DNA of 64,000 nt from Latrodectus hesperus (taxonomy: Eukaryota > Arthropoda > Arachnida > Araneae > Theridiidae): assembly GCA_037975125.1 (NCBI GenBank), contig CM075851.1:125259134-125323133 (forward strand), given 5' to 3'. The notes beneath the pieces were generated by a model. It was given only the letters and a program-made list of their open reading frames with translations, made no database searches and had not been told where the DNA came from. Shown here piece by piece: positions 10,211-27,217 of this stretch. The stretch's first letter is position 1. Each line of letters begins with the position of its first letter. A program made the position numbers and the translations under genes.

Positions 10211-10856
10211 AATCCTGCCATTGAATAAATGGAATCCATTTGTTGATAGTCCCATCTCAGTGTAAATGATCATGAGAGAATGAAACTAAAATTATTGAAA
10301 ATAACCTGTGGTATTTTGCTCTGTTCCCAATGAATAAAAATTTATTTTGGACAGTAATTTGCTTAGAGCTAATTTTCGTATGGACCAAAAAAGATTTAAA
10401 ACGCAACGAATAAAAAAATACTGAAAATCGCCTTTATTGATTGTAAAGATAAAGGCTTAAACTGAGATCGCAATAAAAAGCAGAGATATATTGACTATCG
10501 CGTTTTCCCAAAAGGAATCTGAATGTTGTTCATTTATGAAGATGAAACCATAAATACATAGTTGAGACAAATGCTGATGATATTTGTGGCACACATTTTT
10601 ATCAATAATGATCGAACTCACTCAGTTCATTTTGTTTATACATTTCATGGTGTGTATGACAATGAACAGTTGGATTGATTGTTGTGATTGTGCAAATTTA
10701 AATGGAACTACATAAAAGTATTGGATTGTTCGGAAAGTAATTTCGTTTTACGCACTTGGATCAATTTATTACTAGTAAAAAATAACCATTTTTTGAGTGT
10801 GGAATCTTACAGAAAGATGGCAAACGATATTAGTCTAGAATTGACAATATACAATT
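10211..10856. other. AT-rich DNA, no feature seen
   Basis: Nothing recognisable between the SINE and the LINE fragment. Confidence 0.45.
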
Positions 10857-10865
10857 CAATAAAAT

Positions 10866-11355
10866 GTTGTTGTTGTTGGCTGACATCTGACATTTGTCAG
10901 ATCAACTCCATTAAATTGTTGACAGTTAGAAAGTCAATGACTAGCAAGGGATTTGAGGATAAATCCTCCCGGGAAAGTCTGACGCAATCCAGAATATGAT
11001 TCGGTGAGGCTGGATATTCACAGCATTTTTTACAAGTGGGATACATTTTTGTACCACGTTCAAACGATAAACATTTTAGATGTCCACTTGAGAATCTGGC
11101 CAAGGCAGTCTGAGATATTCGGTCACATTTTGTATCCAGAAGAGTTCCAGGAGATGTTCCAGAATACCATTGGTGTGTTGGTGGAATTTGCCAGATTGAA
11201 TTAAGTCTAGATTTTTCATTAGAGTAAAGTTCCTGATATGTAAGTGATGAATCAGTGGGCGTATCTTCCTCACTGCCCTCTTTGGCCAATCGATCCACAG
11301 TCTCACACACATTGCCACTAATATTTACATGGGATGGAATCCATTGGAGATGTAC
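10866..11355 (-). mobile_element. 5'-truncated LINE copy with (CAA)n tail
   Basis: A 490-bp minus-strand insertion between two copies of CAATAAAAT (10857-10865, 11356-11364). It holds the end of the RNase H domain, the knuckle, a short 3' UTR (GTTGATCTGACAAATGTCAG) and a tail of (CAA)n. The tail matches the terminal repeat of the family 2 and head C SINEs, making this LINE lineage a plausible source of the enzyme that moved them. Confidence 0.82.
10909..11355 (-). pseudogene. LINE ORF2 C-terminus: RNase H end and knuckle
   Basis: The minus-strand frame is open for about 150 codons from LQWIPSHVNISGN to MELI and the stop. WIPSHV..SGN....VDRLAK is the final RNase H motif. QWYSGTSPG and ISQTALARFSSGHLKC are the lineage-specific linker. 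CKKC...HILDC is the C-x2-C-x8-H-x3-C knuckle. It is a paralogue of 953-1387 with the same architecture but clearly diverged, so probably a different subfamily. There is no start codon and no upstream reverse transcriptase, so it is non-functional alone. Confidence 0.83.
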
Positions 11356-11364
11356 CAATAAAAT

Positions 11365-12057
11365 ATTTATTGCCTATAAATTTTTTATTTTCATAAAAAC
11401 ATAATTACTTTCTGAACAACAGAATAAAAATACGTCTTTCTAACCATGCCCATGATTCTAAAATAAACTGGAGCAAAAGGAAGCTCCACATATGGCCATT
11501 AAAACATTGAATATTTAGATCAAATGACAGAAAGATAACGTCAAGTAAAATTAAATTTAGAGCGAATATTCTTTACTGAAAAAATGATTTCAAAAAAATA
11601 TTCTTTCAAAATGAATGTAAAAAATGTTTTTTTTTGTTTATTTTATATATGAAGAGAGGTACAGAAAGGATGAAAGTTATATGAACATCGACTTTATCAT
11701 ATTTCTTATTACACCTCCAATTAATTTAACTTTAAGGCTCAGTGGAGTTTTACACTAATATTAATTTAAGTTGAGTTGATAAACATCAAAATTATCGAAA
11801 AAGTTGGAAACGAAAATACTACACGAAGTTATAAACTCAGTTTTAAAATCATAATTATATAATTTTGTTTTAAAACCCTTGGTGGCCTTGCATTTAGACA
11901 TAAAAAAATATTATTCTACTTAATATACTACATGTTTAATTTAATATACAACAGCTTTCTTCCTGGAAGCGCATTAAATATTATTTATCAAATCAAACAA
12001 TAATTCGCAACTCGGCTACAGCAATTTTACTGTCCAGCTTTTTTACGGTGACTGTGT
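11365..12057. other. AT-rich DNA, no feature seen
   Basis: Low-complexity AT-rich sequence with nothing recognisable. Confidence 0.45.
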
Positions 12058-12462
12058 TGCTGTTATTTTTTACACTTGGACTTGCTAAGCTCGCTATGCC
12101 GTTGGCAATGCGAATTTAAGTCAATAGGGTCTTTCGCTTTAATCAAAGCACCACGAAGGTGAAAGTACGACTTTACTCTAAGAATTCTCCGATAGATGGC
12201 ACCACCAGAGTATTCACTCTCTCAATTTTTACATTGATCTGAAGGTCAGGAAATTTTCTCCAGACCATTACATCCATGGCAACTGCTCAACGACTGACCA
12301 CAGAACTTTCGATTCCACATATTTAATGATCACGTATATTGCATGTACTCGGTGGGTCTTTGGCGGCATTGGGAATCGAACCCCGCTCAATCACGGAAGG
12401 CGATTGAACATCGTCTTCAGGACGGAAGGCCGATGCTCTAACCACTAGGCTACCACGGCCCA
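12058..12462 (-). mobile_element. SINE family 2, long form with altered head
   Basis: Minus-strand family 2 copy: head CCGTGGTAGCCTAGTGGTTA, A box, a B box GGGGTTCGATTCC, the long middle, the shared 3' module and a degenerate CAA tail. Between A and B boxes the head has extra sequence with two versions of the GGAAGGC...GAT unit, a local duplication. The TSD is not clear. Confidence 0.82.
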
Positions 12463-14559
12463 CAGTGATTGATTTATACGAACTGCCTTATCGACTCCCT
12501 TGATGATAGGATTTTAAAGAGATGTCTTATAAATAGAAAACTATTTATATACTTCAATTATTATTTAAAATATAAAATGTAGTGGGAAATTATTCATAAA
12601 TAATGAAGAAGTTTTGTAGTCAAACCCATAACGAGTGATTTGTCTCAGAATTACAACTGACTTTTAATATTAGTTTTTATTAACGATACTGCAATTTTTT
12701 TAACCATTTAATTTTTTAAAATTTAATTTAATCTGCGAAATAATGTATTGCTTAGTAAATTTATTTTATTTATTATAATACGTTATTTTTAATATTGTTT
12801 GTTGAACTATAATTTTTACTAATTTAAATATTTTTATTTTAAATAATATTATTAAAATAGAAAAAAAATTTTTATTTAAGATGATATGCAAGTAAGAGAT
12901 TTGGGACAGTAATTTAGATATAAATGTATATGACATATTATTCGGATGTTTTTTTTTTTTAAGTGAACATGGAAAAAAATGTTTAACTAATGTTACAGTA
13001 GCAATTAAACTTTAAAGAAATCATATTTATATAATTTACTTAATAGTAATAGGAACAAAATAAAATATGGGGAAATATTTGAATATTTGCCATTTTCTAT
13101 AGAAAAGGCATAATTAAATTATTAAAGTAAAAAAGGAAACAAATTCTTATTTTGAAAAAAGTAACTTTAAAAATTATTAATCTCAGAATAGAGCAAAAAA
13201 CAACATTTAAAATTTTTATGTCGCCAAAATAGTAATAAAATGTCAAATGATTTTAACTATTTTTTTAATTAGATGTATTTATACGAAAAGAATCCTGTTT
13301 ATTTAACAAAATGTTTTGAATACCTCTGTCTTTTAAAATACTTATTTTACTTTGATAGTTATTGCTTGATTGATATGATTTCCTGTCTTCAAAAGAGAGA
13401 GAAAATTTAAATCTTGAAACTTTGTGATTTGTTGTGATTTAACGACATCTTGTATCAAAATTTCTTATTTGCTATTTTATTATCTGATATAATTATTTAT
13501 TATCTATAAATTCTTTCACGAGATGGTAAAAAAACGCGAGGATAAGATAATAATTATTTGTTTTCCGTAAAATTTTTTAATCAGTGTAAGCCATCACACA
13601 ATTATAATAAGAAAATATTATAATTTTCCGCTTTATAATTTCTTTCGGAATATGACGCTAAATATTTAAACATTTAATGTGACAATAATTTTTAAACCAT
13701 TCATTAGTAAATATTTAATACAGTACGATAATATATATATTAAAATGCAACTTCAAGACGGAATTTTGATTCTCTTATAAGACTTGGAAAGGATTGTAAA
13801 ATGTTTTAAATAAATGTTAAAAACTTTTAAAATTAGGCTCTTATCAAAGAAAAATGCATGCATTTTTTAGCCAACCCTTTTATTAAAAATCTCTTTTCAA
13901 TATTATTATAAATCTTTTACTGAATACATATTTATTTTTTGAACACCGTAACAATTTGTATATAAAATATAAAAAAGGAAGAGATTTCAGTTATTATAAG
14001 CGTACATTTAAAATAAAAATACTTAATTATTATTAAAAATCATTAATACATATTTTATTATTAGAATGAAACTATGAAACTAAACATGAAAATTGATGAA
14101 AAAACTTAATTTTAGTCACTTAAAATAAATGTAGAGGAAGTACTTAACATTAATCCTTTTATCATTGCAATTCAATATTTTAAATGATTTTTCTTATAGT
14201 ATAATTGTTAATATTAGTTTAAATTAGTTAAATTAACAATTAGTTATAACTGTTAACATTGATACATAACAATTATAACTAATTGAGTTATGTGTTATAA
14301 GTTAGAAATTAGTTTAGTTTCTCTTTTATGATAATGCTTAAAAACAAAGTAAATAGTACATTAAAATAAATAGAAAATTTCTTAAATAAAATTGAATACG
14401 TGTGTATATTAATAATAATAAAATGGAGTAGTTAATAAATTATTTAAAGTGAAAATGGAATCAAGAGTAAGGTAAATTGTGCACGCGTGTGAAAAAAAAA
14501 TTCTGAGTGTTCTACAAAACTGACTTTTTAAAAGACGAATATATTTTTCGTTTTGATTC
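12463..14559. other. Very AT-rich DNA, no gene seen
   Basis: Long AT-rich stretch with stops in all frames. One moderate inverted repeat lies at about 14237-14283 (AATTAGTTATAACTGTTA and its partner). It could be upstream or intronic DNA of whatever gene the block at 14560-15065 belongs to. Confidence 0.5.
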
Positions 14560-15065
14560 TTCTATTATTCTTTTTCCAACTTAATTGGCAACGCCGTCTT
14601 TCGAACAAATGAGCAATGGTTTTTCGAAGAATTGCTGGTTAAACGCCGACGATTTTGTAAACTAGCAATCCCGAAACCTCGTTCGGCGGTAAGTAAGCCA
14701 CCCCTAGAAGGCGGAAAGGAGGTTCTCAGCTTCCCTTGACTATATTTGGAAGACCTTTCTGCACCGCACGTGACATTTCTGAACCCCATTTCTCTCTTTC
14801 CACCCCCTCCCCACCGTAAGCTTTTTTTTTCCCTGACTTTTTTCATCTCTTTACGGCCATCTCCGATTAAGATTTTCCATTCATTTGCTTATTGAATCGT
14901 TTGGCTGTTTTGACGGCCACGAACACTGTAACTGTGCCGTCATTAGGTGGGTAGTGTTGATAATCGTCGGCGGAGGAATTTCTCGCTCCTCTCAGAATCT
15001 TTAGGGAGTATTCTTCAGGCGAAGAAAAGATAAGAAGGAGAAATCTCGTCTTTTACTTTTTACAG
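14560..15065 (+). promoter_or_regulatory. Candidate promoter and 5'-noncoding first exon
   Basis: Base composition changes sharply here: a ~500-bp CpG-containing block in an otherwise AT-rich region, with CG-bearing words such as AACGCCGACGATTTTG, CTCGTTCGGCGGTAAG and CGTCGGCGGAGG. No open frame looks like protein. The block ends TACAG|GTAAGTCA, a textbook splice donor at 15065/15066, after which the DNA is AT-rich again. The simplest reading is a pol II promoter plus untranslated first exon of a plus-strand gene whose next exons lie far downstream. An internal GGTAAGTAAG near 14690 is an alternative donor. No TATA box is evident. No gene identity is possible. Confidence 0.45.
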
Positions 15066-17238
<2,173 letters not shown>

Positions 17239-17855
17239 ATTTAAGAGTCGGAAATTTAAATAGAAGATTTTTTTTACTAACCATCACTTGTATAATTTTC
17301 ATAAGAAGTTAAGAAAAAATTTCCGAAAATTAATAATTGGTGATTTATATTTTCGATTAATAATCGATGAAATAAATTGTTCGTTCATTATTAATAGAAT
17401 ATTAATAATCAATGAACGTTTTCATTTTTCATTGTTTTCGAAAATTAAAATTTTTATATCCCGTTACGGTTTTAAATTTGTTATCTAACTGTAAAACCGC
17501 TCTCACTTTTTTTACTGCAAAGCTTCAAGTTGGGCCACTGTACATGTGAGTGTTAAGCTTCTCGCTTCTTTTTATTTATCAATATGATGAGTTTGTCAAG
17601 AATCAGAATAATTATAAATAGAACAGTATTCGAATATTGTTGAATAGATAGTATATACTTCAAGAAGGATAATATATATCTCTCTTTTATTTCTTATTAA
17701 TTCCTAACTATTATTTTCACACACACATACACACGCATATATATAGACACACAAGCACAAGATAACTTCTTTATTTTGTATTGTAATAACACAAAGTGTT
17801 AAAGATATATTTTTATTTATTTTTGCATAAAAAAGTTACTTATTTAAAGTTTTAG
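17239..17855. other. AT-rich DNA with short (CA)n stretch
   Basis: No gene seen. A short imperfect CA-rich tract lies near 17720-17760. Confidence 0.45.
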
Positions 17856-17859
17856 TTTA

Positions 17860-18260
17860 CATAGTTTTAATCGCAAATATCACATGGGACAAGTGACGTC
17901 CACCATTGGCGATACGCTGGGTGGACCTTTTTCTGCTATTGTCATCTGTCTCTCCTGCAACATTGACAGGTATTTTCGCCATTTCTCTTTGAATGTTTCT
18001 ATTCAGATCTCCCAAAGTTTGTGGGCAGTCAGTATAGGCACGTAATTTAAATGCCCCCACTAAAAAAAATTACATAGGACCCAATCGGGAGAATGCGATG
18101 GCCACTTCAAATGATTTCTCATTGAAATGAGGCATCTGGAAAAATATGTCTCTACGACAAATGTACGGTGTTCACTACTTCAACGCTTGATGGCGACTGA
18201 ACTACAACGTCACACAAATATATGATCTCCTCTCTCAAATGAGACCATGCCAACCTCCTT
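17860..18260 (-). pseudogene. Decayed Tc1/mariner-type transposase C-terminus
   Basis: The minus strand reads WPSHSPDWVLCNFF, then after a +1 frameshift and a stop in a run of T, GAFKLRAYTDCPQTLGDLNR, NIQREMAKIP and QRIANGGRHLSHVIF. This matches the usual C-terminal layout of mariner-like transposases of the kind with a DUF4817-type N-terminus: the RSPDLTP.DFFLWG catalytic segment, TL.DLK..I, and C-terminal NGGRHL. The N-terminal DNA-binding part and first catalytic Asp are absent or unrecognisable, and no inverted ends are visible. The phrase HFEHL-like CLISMRNHLK just upstream probably continues the homology. Confidence 0.7.
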
Positions 18261-18300
18261 ATTTTTACTACTTTTTGTGTTATTGCAGCCTATATATATA

Positions 18301-18597
18301 TTTTACAATGACGGGCACAATTGGGTAACTAACCCTTCGCCACAACAAGGCCGGAAACTGCTACTCATTTGTCGTTACCCAGCGGGCACCTGTGAACGAA
18401 GTCACGGAGGCGAGTAGCATTACCCGCGTCATACCACCACAAACCTGTTTATAGGGCGGGCCACATTCATACATCATCACACAAAATAGGACAGAGAAAT
18501 ACAGAGAGATAGTAACATCAATGTCCAAACTGGGATTCGAACCCGGGACCCACAGCTCAAGAGTCAGGATCGCTAACCACTCAGCCATTGGTCCGGC
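18301..18597 (-). mobile_element. SINE family 1 copy inside (TA)n
   Basis: Nearly full-length family 1 copy on the minus strand: head GCCGGACCAATGGCTGAGTG, B box GGGTTCGAATCCC, the body and GTCATTGTAAAA tail. Both flanks are (TA)n, so the TSD cannot be told from the microsatellite. The target was a TA-rich tract. Confidence 0.88.
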
Positions 18598-20190
<1,593 letters not shown>

Positions 20191-20191
20191 G

Positions 20192-20373
20192 GTTTGTGTT
20201 TGACTTATTTGTGTGTCGCTCAACGAACGTTTTATCTCCGAAGGACTGGGACCTGCAGCTTAAAGTGGATTTTGAACCACTATAAGTAACCAAGCCTGAA
20301 CTGGGATTCGAACCCATGAACTGTTGAATTCAAGGTTAGATCGACAGCCATTTGGCTAACAGCTCGGCAGGAG
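20192..20373 (-). mobile_element. SINE with head D
   Basis: The minus strand reads GCCGAGCTGTTAGCCAAATG (A box), then CATGGGTTCGAATCCCAG (B box). A body follows with AGTGGTTCAAAATCCACTTT, AAAACGTTCGTTGAGCGACA and ends near CAAACCAATTTTCC. The head resembles a tRNA but a proper acceptor stem is not apparent. It does not share the common 3' module. No TSD is certain. Confidence 0.65.
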
Positions 20374-20376
20374 GAA

Positions 20377-20378
<2 letters not shown>

Positions 20379-20420
<42 letters not shown>

Positions 20421-20424
20421 ATAT

Positions 20425-20471
<47 letters not shown>

Positions 20472-20496
20472 ACGAGAGAGAGAGAGAGAGCGAGAG
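20379..20496. repeat. Compound (TA)n and (GA)n microsatellite
   Basis: TA tract 20379-20467 with interruptions near 20420, followed by a short GA tract (20474-20496). Confidence 0.95.
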
Positions 20497-21078
20497 ATAC
20501 TAATTCACTGATTAATTTGTTATTTTAAATATGTGTTACGACTATGCACTCTCCGAAAAATTATATTTTTATTCTTTGGAGATTTGTATGTGTGTGTTAG
20601 AAAACCGCAAGTTATAATGCCCTTCCTAAAATTTGATGTTCAGGTACGAAACACGATATTCCACACTTTACAAAGCCGATGCAGTCTTTTAAATCTTTAT
20701 ATCAATAAACGGGATTCATAGTATGACCATGTGTCGTGTTCTTAAAAATCTTGAACAAAATTATCATTTATAAGAGAATCACATAATTCATTTTATTTCC
20801 TATTTCCTATTCCTGCAATTAAAGCTACCAACTGCCAGATATATTTGAGCGTTGCTAAATGACAGTGTCGACAACTGAACCGGCACTTTCTTTAAATTTT
20901 CATAACAGCAGAGGAATGCTTATGTGCATTAGGCACTCTCAATAGAACTGTTTTCGGTGGTGATATTTGTTGAAGTCATAACTTTACTGATACGAGAACA
21001 GCACTTTTCTTCACTGAAACATCGAGTTCCCATAGGAGAATTTAAAACTAATATTGACAGTAAAATTTTAATAATTTC
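20497..21078. other. AT-rich DNA, no feature seen
   Basis: Open stretches here are short and unrecognised. No elements seen. Confidence 0.4.
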
Positions 21079-21091
21079 ACTATATTATGTT

Positions 21092-21378
21092 GTTGTTACT
21101 AATGACACTTGGACAAGCCAAGCTCGCAATGCCTTGGCTATGCGAATTTAAGTCAATTGGGAGGGTCTTTTGTTTTAATCAGAGCACCATGAAGGTGGAA
21201 AGTACGACTTTGCTCTACACACATGCCATAGGTACCCGTTTTTAGGGTAGGCAACCTTTCACACCTCATTCATACAAGGAAAGACAAAGACAGGATAGAT
21301 AGAGAGAGAAAGTACATCCATACCCCAGCCGGGATTCGAACCCAGGACCTCCTTATCCGCAGTCAGGCACGCTGACCA
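21092..21378 (-). mobile_element. Chimeric SINE: family-1-like front, family-2 tail
   Basis: Perfect 13-bp TSD ACTATATTATGTT at 21079-21091 and 21379-21391. On the minus strand the front is a tRNA-like head (GTCAGCGTGCCTGACTGCGG, B box GGGTTCGAATCCC) and a body parallel to family 1 (TATGGATGTACTTTC, TTGTATGAATGAGG, CCCTAAAAACGGGTACC, ATGGCATG). At GAGCAAAGTCGTACTTTC it switches to the 3' module of family 2 and ends (CAA)n. A clean TSD around the whole unit shows it moved as one chimera, not by later insertion. Confidence 0.85.
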
Positions 21379-21439
21379 ACTATATTATGTTCATTTATTT
21401 AATTAAACTTTTTCTAAAGAATGGTGATGCTTTCTTTCA

Positions 21440-21645
21440 TGGTGATCACTCTATGCCAAGTGGTCTCCAGAACTTGATTATGAACTCCATTACAAATGTC
21501 CATAGCGACGATATAGAAAAGAGGGTGCAAGTTCAGGTACTGATCTCGTCATCTGACCGTGTTTCAGAATTACGAGGCACTTGGCGACAGGAAAGTATTT
21601 TAAATCCGTAAACCTAGGGTTAAATCCGGAGTTCGCCAGCACTGT
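21440..21645 (+). mobile_element. Head C SINE remnant
   Basis: Contains GAGGGTGCAAGTTCAGG, CTCGTCATCTGACCG and TTTCAGAATTACGAGGCACT, the head C pattern of 7995 and 48720. It ends near 21645 without the shared 3' module. Old copy; limits uncertain. Confidence 0.5.
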
Positions 21646-21744
21646 ATATATATTCATTTACATAATCTATAATAAATAAAATTCAAATTGAAATAATACT
21701 TCGCTTGCCAAATCGATTAACTCCATAAAAAACAAGAAGTTGAG

Positions 21745-22180
21745 AAAATGAAATTCTTAAAAATATAAATCGTCCTTTACCGATTTAAACTCATCATAAA
21801 GGGGATGTTTTGTCTTGTCTTCCTCATTTTGCTTTTTAATTTGCTCTATTGTCCCCGTGTTAATTTCTTGAAACAATGGAAAACAGCTTCTCAACCGATG
21901 CTTTGGTATTTATATAAGAAATCGTTTTATTAACAAAATGAGCTTCGACAGTATTTTTAAACATTCAATGGTGAACTTCGCCTTGTTTGCTGCCGCTCGA
22001 AGAATGCGTTTGGAAGGCAGGCAGCAAATTCATCGACAAGTCGGATTGACGACCCCGTCTCAATACGACGTGACGTAGATGAAACGTTATCTGATGTAAT
22101 GGATATTTTAAACAAATGAGATTTGATATAAAGTGATGTAGCCACGATCTCAACTAGAACGACAGAAACAACAACTTTGT
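21745..22180 (-). repeat. Family X, copy 2
   Basis: Minus-strand copy matching copies 1 and 3, with CATCAGATAACGTTTCATCT, CGAGCGGCAGCAAACAAGGC and GAAGCTCATTTTGTTAAT intact and uninterrupted. It gives an independent unoccupied version of the copy 3 insertion sites. A possible decayed reading frame ends near 21760 with a lysine/glutamate-rich stretch, KQNEEDKTKHPLYDEFKS. This suggests family X may once have coded for protein. Confidence 0.7.
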
Positions 22181-22297
22181 GATTAAAAAAGTATATAATA
22201 TTTTTAAAATTAATGTCATTTATTTTATTTATTTTTACAATTTACTGATAGTTTTTATTAAATTTTTCGTAAGCGGAATTTTTCTGAATGGATTCAG

Positions 22298-24306
<2,009 letters not shown>

Positions 24307-24322
24307 TATATATATATATATA
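24307..24322. repeat. (TA)n remnant, right of DD41D element
   Basis: Short continuation of the TA tract interrupted by the transposon. Confidence 0.85.
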
Positions 24323-25461
24323 CAGCTTTTTTAATTAAAATTGTATGAAATTCAAAAGGAGAGTTAATCAACTCTTGGCAAAATAAACATGCAGTTAACT
24401 ATCTCTGGTGTTTATTCGCGAAATAATAAATGATAAAAGCAACATTATTAAGTTATAAAATAACATCTAATATGATTACAGCAATATTTTAATGGTTGAT
24501 GCTGTTAAATCGACAGTTCATTGCTTGTGTGTTATCAACAGAATAAATCCTTCTCTATTTTTTTCTTTTTGTAATCATTTTTATTTTATTAATCAGATTG
24601 TCCATGTACGTTCATAAAAACAAGAATATTTGAGATTTTGTATTAATCTTATAAAATGATATTTATATTTTTCTGATTATGTCATTTTTGGTTGCGTGTA
24701 AATGATTTAAGGAAAAATGTTTCCTATATCAATATTGTTTTGCATATTATGCACCTGCCCTAAAGATGTAAAAGGAAGTAAAAATTTCTATTAGTGAAAA
24801 CAAGGAGAAACAAATGAGTCAAGTATTATGCTTTATAAATGAAAAACACATGGATTTTGACATCCGTGTTTGGGGTCCAGGTTAATTATCAGTTATAAGC
24901 AAAATCCTTGAATGAGATTTGAATTAGTTGTAAGGTTATCTCAAAAAAATTTACAAAAATATTTTGCAAAGTGTTTTTTTCTTTAATTATTTTATAACCT
25001 GGCAAGAAACTAAACGTTTGATATTTTTTTAAAAAATAATGTTTTTTTAAGAAACGAGAAAAATGGTAAATATTTTTTTTATTTTACGCATTTTTTCCCT
25101 GAGAATTTATAATTGTTTTTTAGAAGTGTATCAAATATACCAACCAAAATTTTTATCAAATAGTTGATTTCGGGTAAAAATACATGAAAAACAGCTGGAA
25201 GCTTAAAATATTTAGAGGATTTTAATGTAAGAAATTTACACTAATATTATGGAATTTTTAATCTATATATTTGAGTTTAAAAATAATTCAATCCACTCAT
25301 TATATACTTGTGAAATATTAGATTTCTTTATTATCAGTTGTTTTACTCGTAAAGAATCTATTTTGAGGCATGCGCAGCTCTACTCTTACCTGACGTCAAA
25401 TGTAACATTATTTATGCACATTATTTATACTAAGAAAATATGCTTTCATATAAATTAGATT
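24323..25461. other. AT-rich DNA, no feature seen
   Basis: No gene or repeat recognised. Confidence 0.45.
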
Positions 25462-25475
25462 AATTGATATACGTT

Positions 25476-25793
25476 GTTGCATAACGTCCGACTATTAAGG
25501 TTTCCACCTTTCAGCACTACAAGGGGTGATGGTGGGACATCCAGTAAATGTGCCATCGTAGCTCCAGAAGAGGGTCTTCATAATTTCGAAGCAGGAACCA
25601 AGCAGAAAAACTGACTCGGCCTCCCAACTTCAGAGATATCATTTCACATGGAGGATATTGCGACCACGAATTATTTAACATGTTCCAGCTACCTTTAGCG
25701 AACATGAAGGACCTTCGATAGAACCAAGATTCGAACTCATGCCTTTAGAAAACGAAAATGAACGCCCTAACCTATCAGGTTACCACCGCTCTC
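25476..25793 (-). mobile_element. SINE with head E and (CAA)n tail
   Basis: Flanked by AATTGATATACGTT (25462-25475) and AATTGAGATATGTT (25794-25807), 12 of 14 matching. The minus-strand head GCGGTGGTAACCTGATAGGT (A box) is followed by GAGTTCGAATCTT (B box) and a body including CCATGTGAAATGATATCTCT. The end is GCAACAAC. It lacks the shared 3' module except for the CAA tail. Confidence 0.75.
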
Positions 25794-25807
25794 AATTGAG
25801 ATATGTT

Positions 25808-26276
25808 ATACAAAAAAAATGTGGATAGTGATAAATAAATTTTTTTGTAGGCATGGAGACATTGGAAAAAAAATTTTTTTTTCTTATATCCCAAATATAT
25901 CTTTTTTATTTTAAATATAGTACTGTAATTTATTTATACATTCACACATATTTGTTTTCCACTTACCAAAATTATTTTACAAAGAAATACAAAATTACAG
26001 CTTTTGGGAATATATCTTTCTTCGTAAAAATATCTTTCAGTGATTGTACTTGATTCAGAATAATAAAATATATATATGTTACTTGATTTTATGTATAACC
26101 TGTACTCTTCTGTATAAACAACATTTATCAGCAATTTTATTGAGAAATAAATGTTTTTGGCCATGTAGCAGAATCGCGCTTCTTTGAAGTGAGGTCTCAG
26201 ATATGAGTTTAGACTATTGAACAATAGGGTGCGAATATTTTAACACAACATATTCGAACAATCCAATAGATTAAAG
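25808..26276. other. AT-rich DNA, no feature seen
   Basis: Nothing recognisable. Confidence 0.45.
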
Positions 26277-26512
26277 CTGTGTCAGGCATTTTAATGACCA
26301 CCATATAATTTGCTTTTCCTCAGATATTTTATAGATATTGGCTCGCAAGGGAGGAAACCCTGAAAACTCCCAAGAACCCACCCAGATGAGCATGCATGCA
26401 GAAGGAAGATACGCAACATTCGCCTCCCGCCGTTCAACAATGGCCGAATTCGAACCCATCACTTTTTGCTCTGAAGGGCATAAGTTCTACCACTAGCTCA
26501 GGGTGAGCTCCA
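26277..26512 (-). mobile_element. SINE with head F
   Basis: The minus strand begins GAGCTCACCCTGAGCTAGTG (A box), then GATGGGTTCGAATTCGG (B box), and TTGTTGAACGGCGGGAGGCG with TGCGTATCTTCCTTCTGC. A relative lies at 61744-61955. No TSD or tail is evident. Confidence 0.6.
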
Positions 26513-26732
26513 GAATATGAATATTGCATTTCTGAATTTTACGAATACATCTGATGAGGTAAATTCTTGGAAGATTTCTAAGTTTCTCAGCCTACCACAT
26601 ATGAATATGGATCACTATAAAAATGTCCGTCTTAGTATTTTAAAAAGTTTCAGAACAGATTCCTGCTGCCCTACTTACTTCGCAGTTCCAACTCCTTTTA
26701 ATGATATTTGTTTTTTTGATGCTTACTTTTTA
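26513..26732. other. Short spacer, no feature seen
   Basis: Unremarkable sequence up to the next SINE duplication. Confidence 0.4.
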
Positions 26733-26746
26733 GGAAATAAAGTGTT

Positions 26747-27129
26747 GTTGTTATAATGATTCTTGAACAAGCCAAGCTCGCTATGCCTTGGCTATGCGAA
26801 TTTAAGTCAATTGGGAGTATCTTTCGTTTAATCAGAGCACCATGAAGGTGAAAGTACGACTTTTGCTCTTCAAATCCTCCGATAGATAGCAGCACCAGAG
26901 GATCTACTCCCTCAATTTTGGCATTGATCTGAAGGGGGAGTAAATTAATTTCTCCAGACCATTGCACCCATGGTAACTGCTCAACGACCAACCACAGGAC
27001 TTTCGATTCAACAAATTTAACGAACACGTATATCGCATGTACTCGGTGGGTCTTTAGCGGCATTGAGAATCGAACCTCACCCTTCCGGATGGAAGGCCGA
27101 TACCCTAACCATTAGGCTACCACGGTCCT
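26747..27129 (-). mobile_element. SINE family 2, long form, perfect 14-bp TSD
   Basis: The 14-bp TSD GGAAATAAAGTGTT at 26733-26746 and 27130-27143 is perfect. Minus strand: head CCGTGGTAGCCTAATGGTTA, B box GAGGTTCGATTCTC, then GACCCACCGAGTACATGCGA, GAGCAGTTACCATGGGTGCA, GGTGCTGCTATCTATCGGAG. The shared 3' module and (CAA)n tail follow. This is the best-preserved reference for family 2. Confidence 0.92.
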
Positions 27130-27217
27130 GGAAATAAAGTGTTATTGCGTTATAAATTTTATCGCAAATTTTATGTTAAATAATTTCGGTAGAGTACTTA
27201 AAGTTTCTTCAAAGAAA

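Noticed and set aside
9864..10212. Two overlapping open frames of about 80 codons on opposite strands
   Set aside because: Both lie wholly inside the family 2 SINE and read its noncoding body.
11004..11318. Open frames overlapping the LINE fragment in other frames
   Set aside because: They are shadows of the RNase H reading on the minus strand and match no family.
20533..20721. Short open frame resembling a small membrane protein
   Set aside because: Composition is that of random AT-rich DNA; no context or motif supports it.
21965..22153. Two short minus-strand open frames in family X copy 2
   Set aside because: They are not preserved in copies 1 and 3 and match nothing known; kept only as a hint of former coding.
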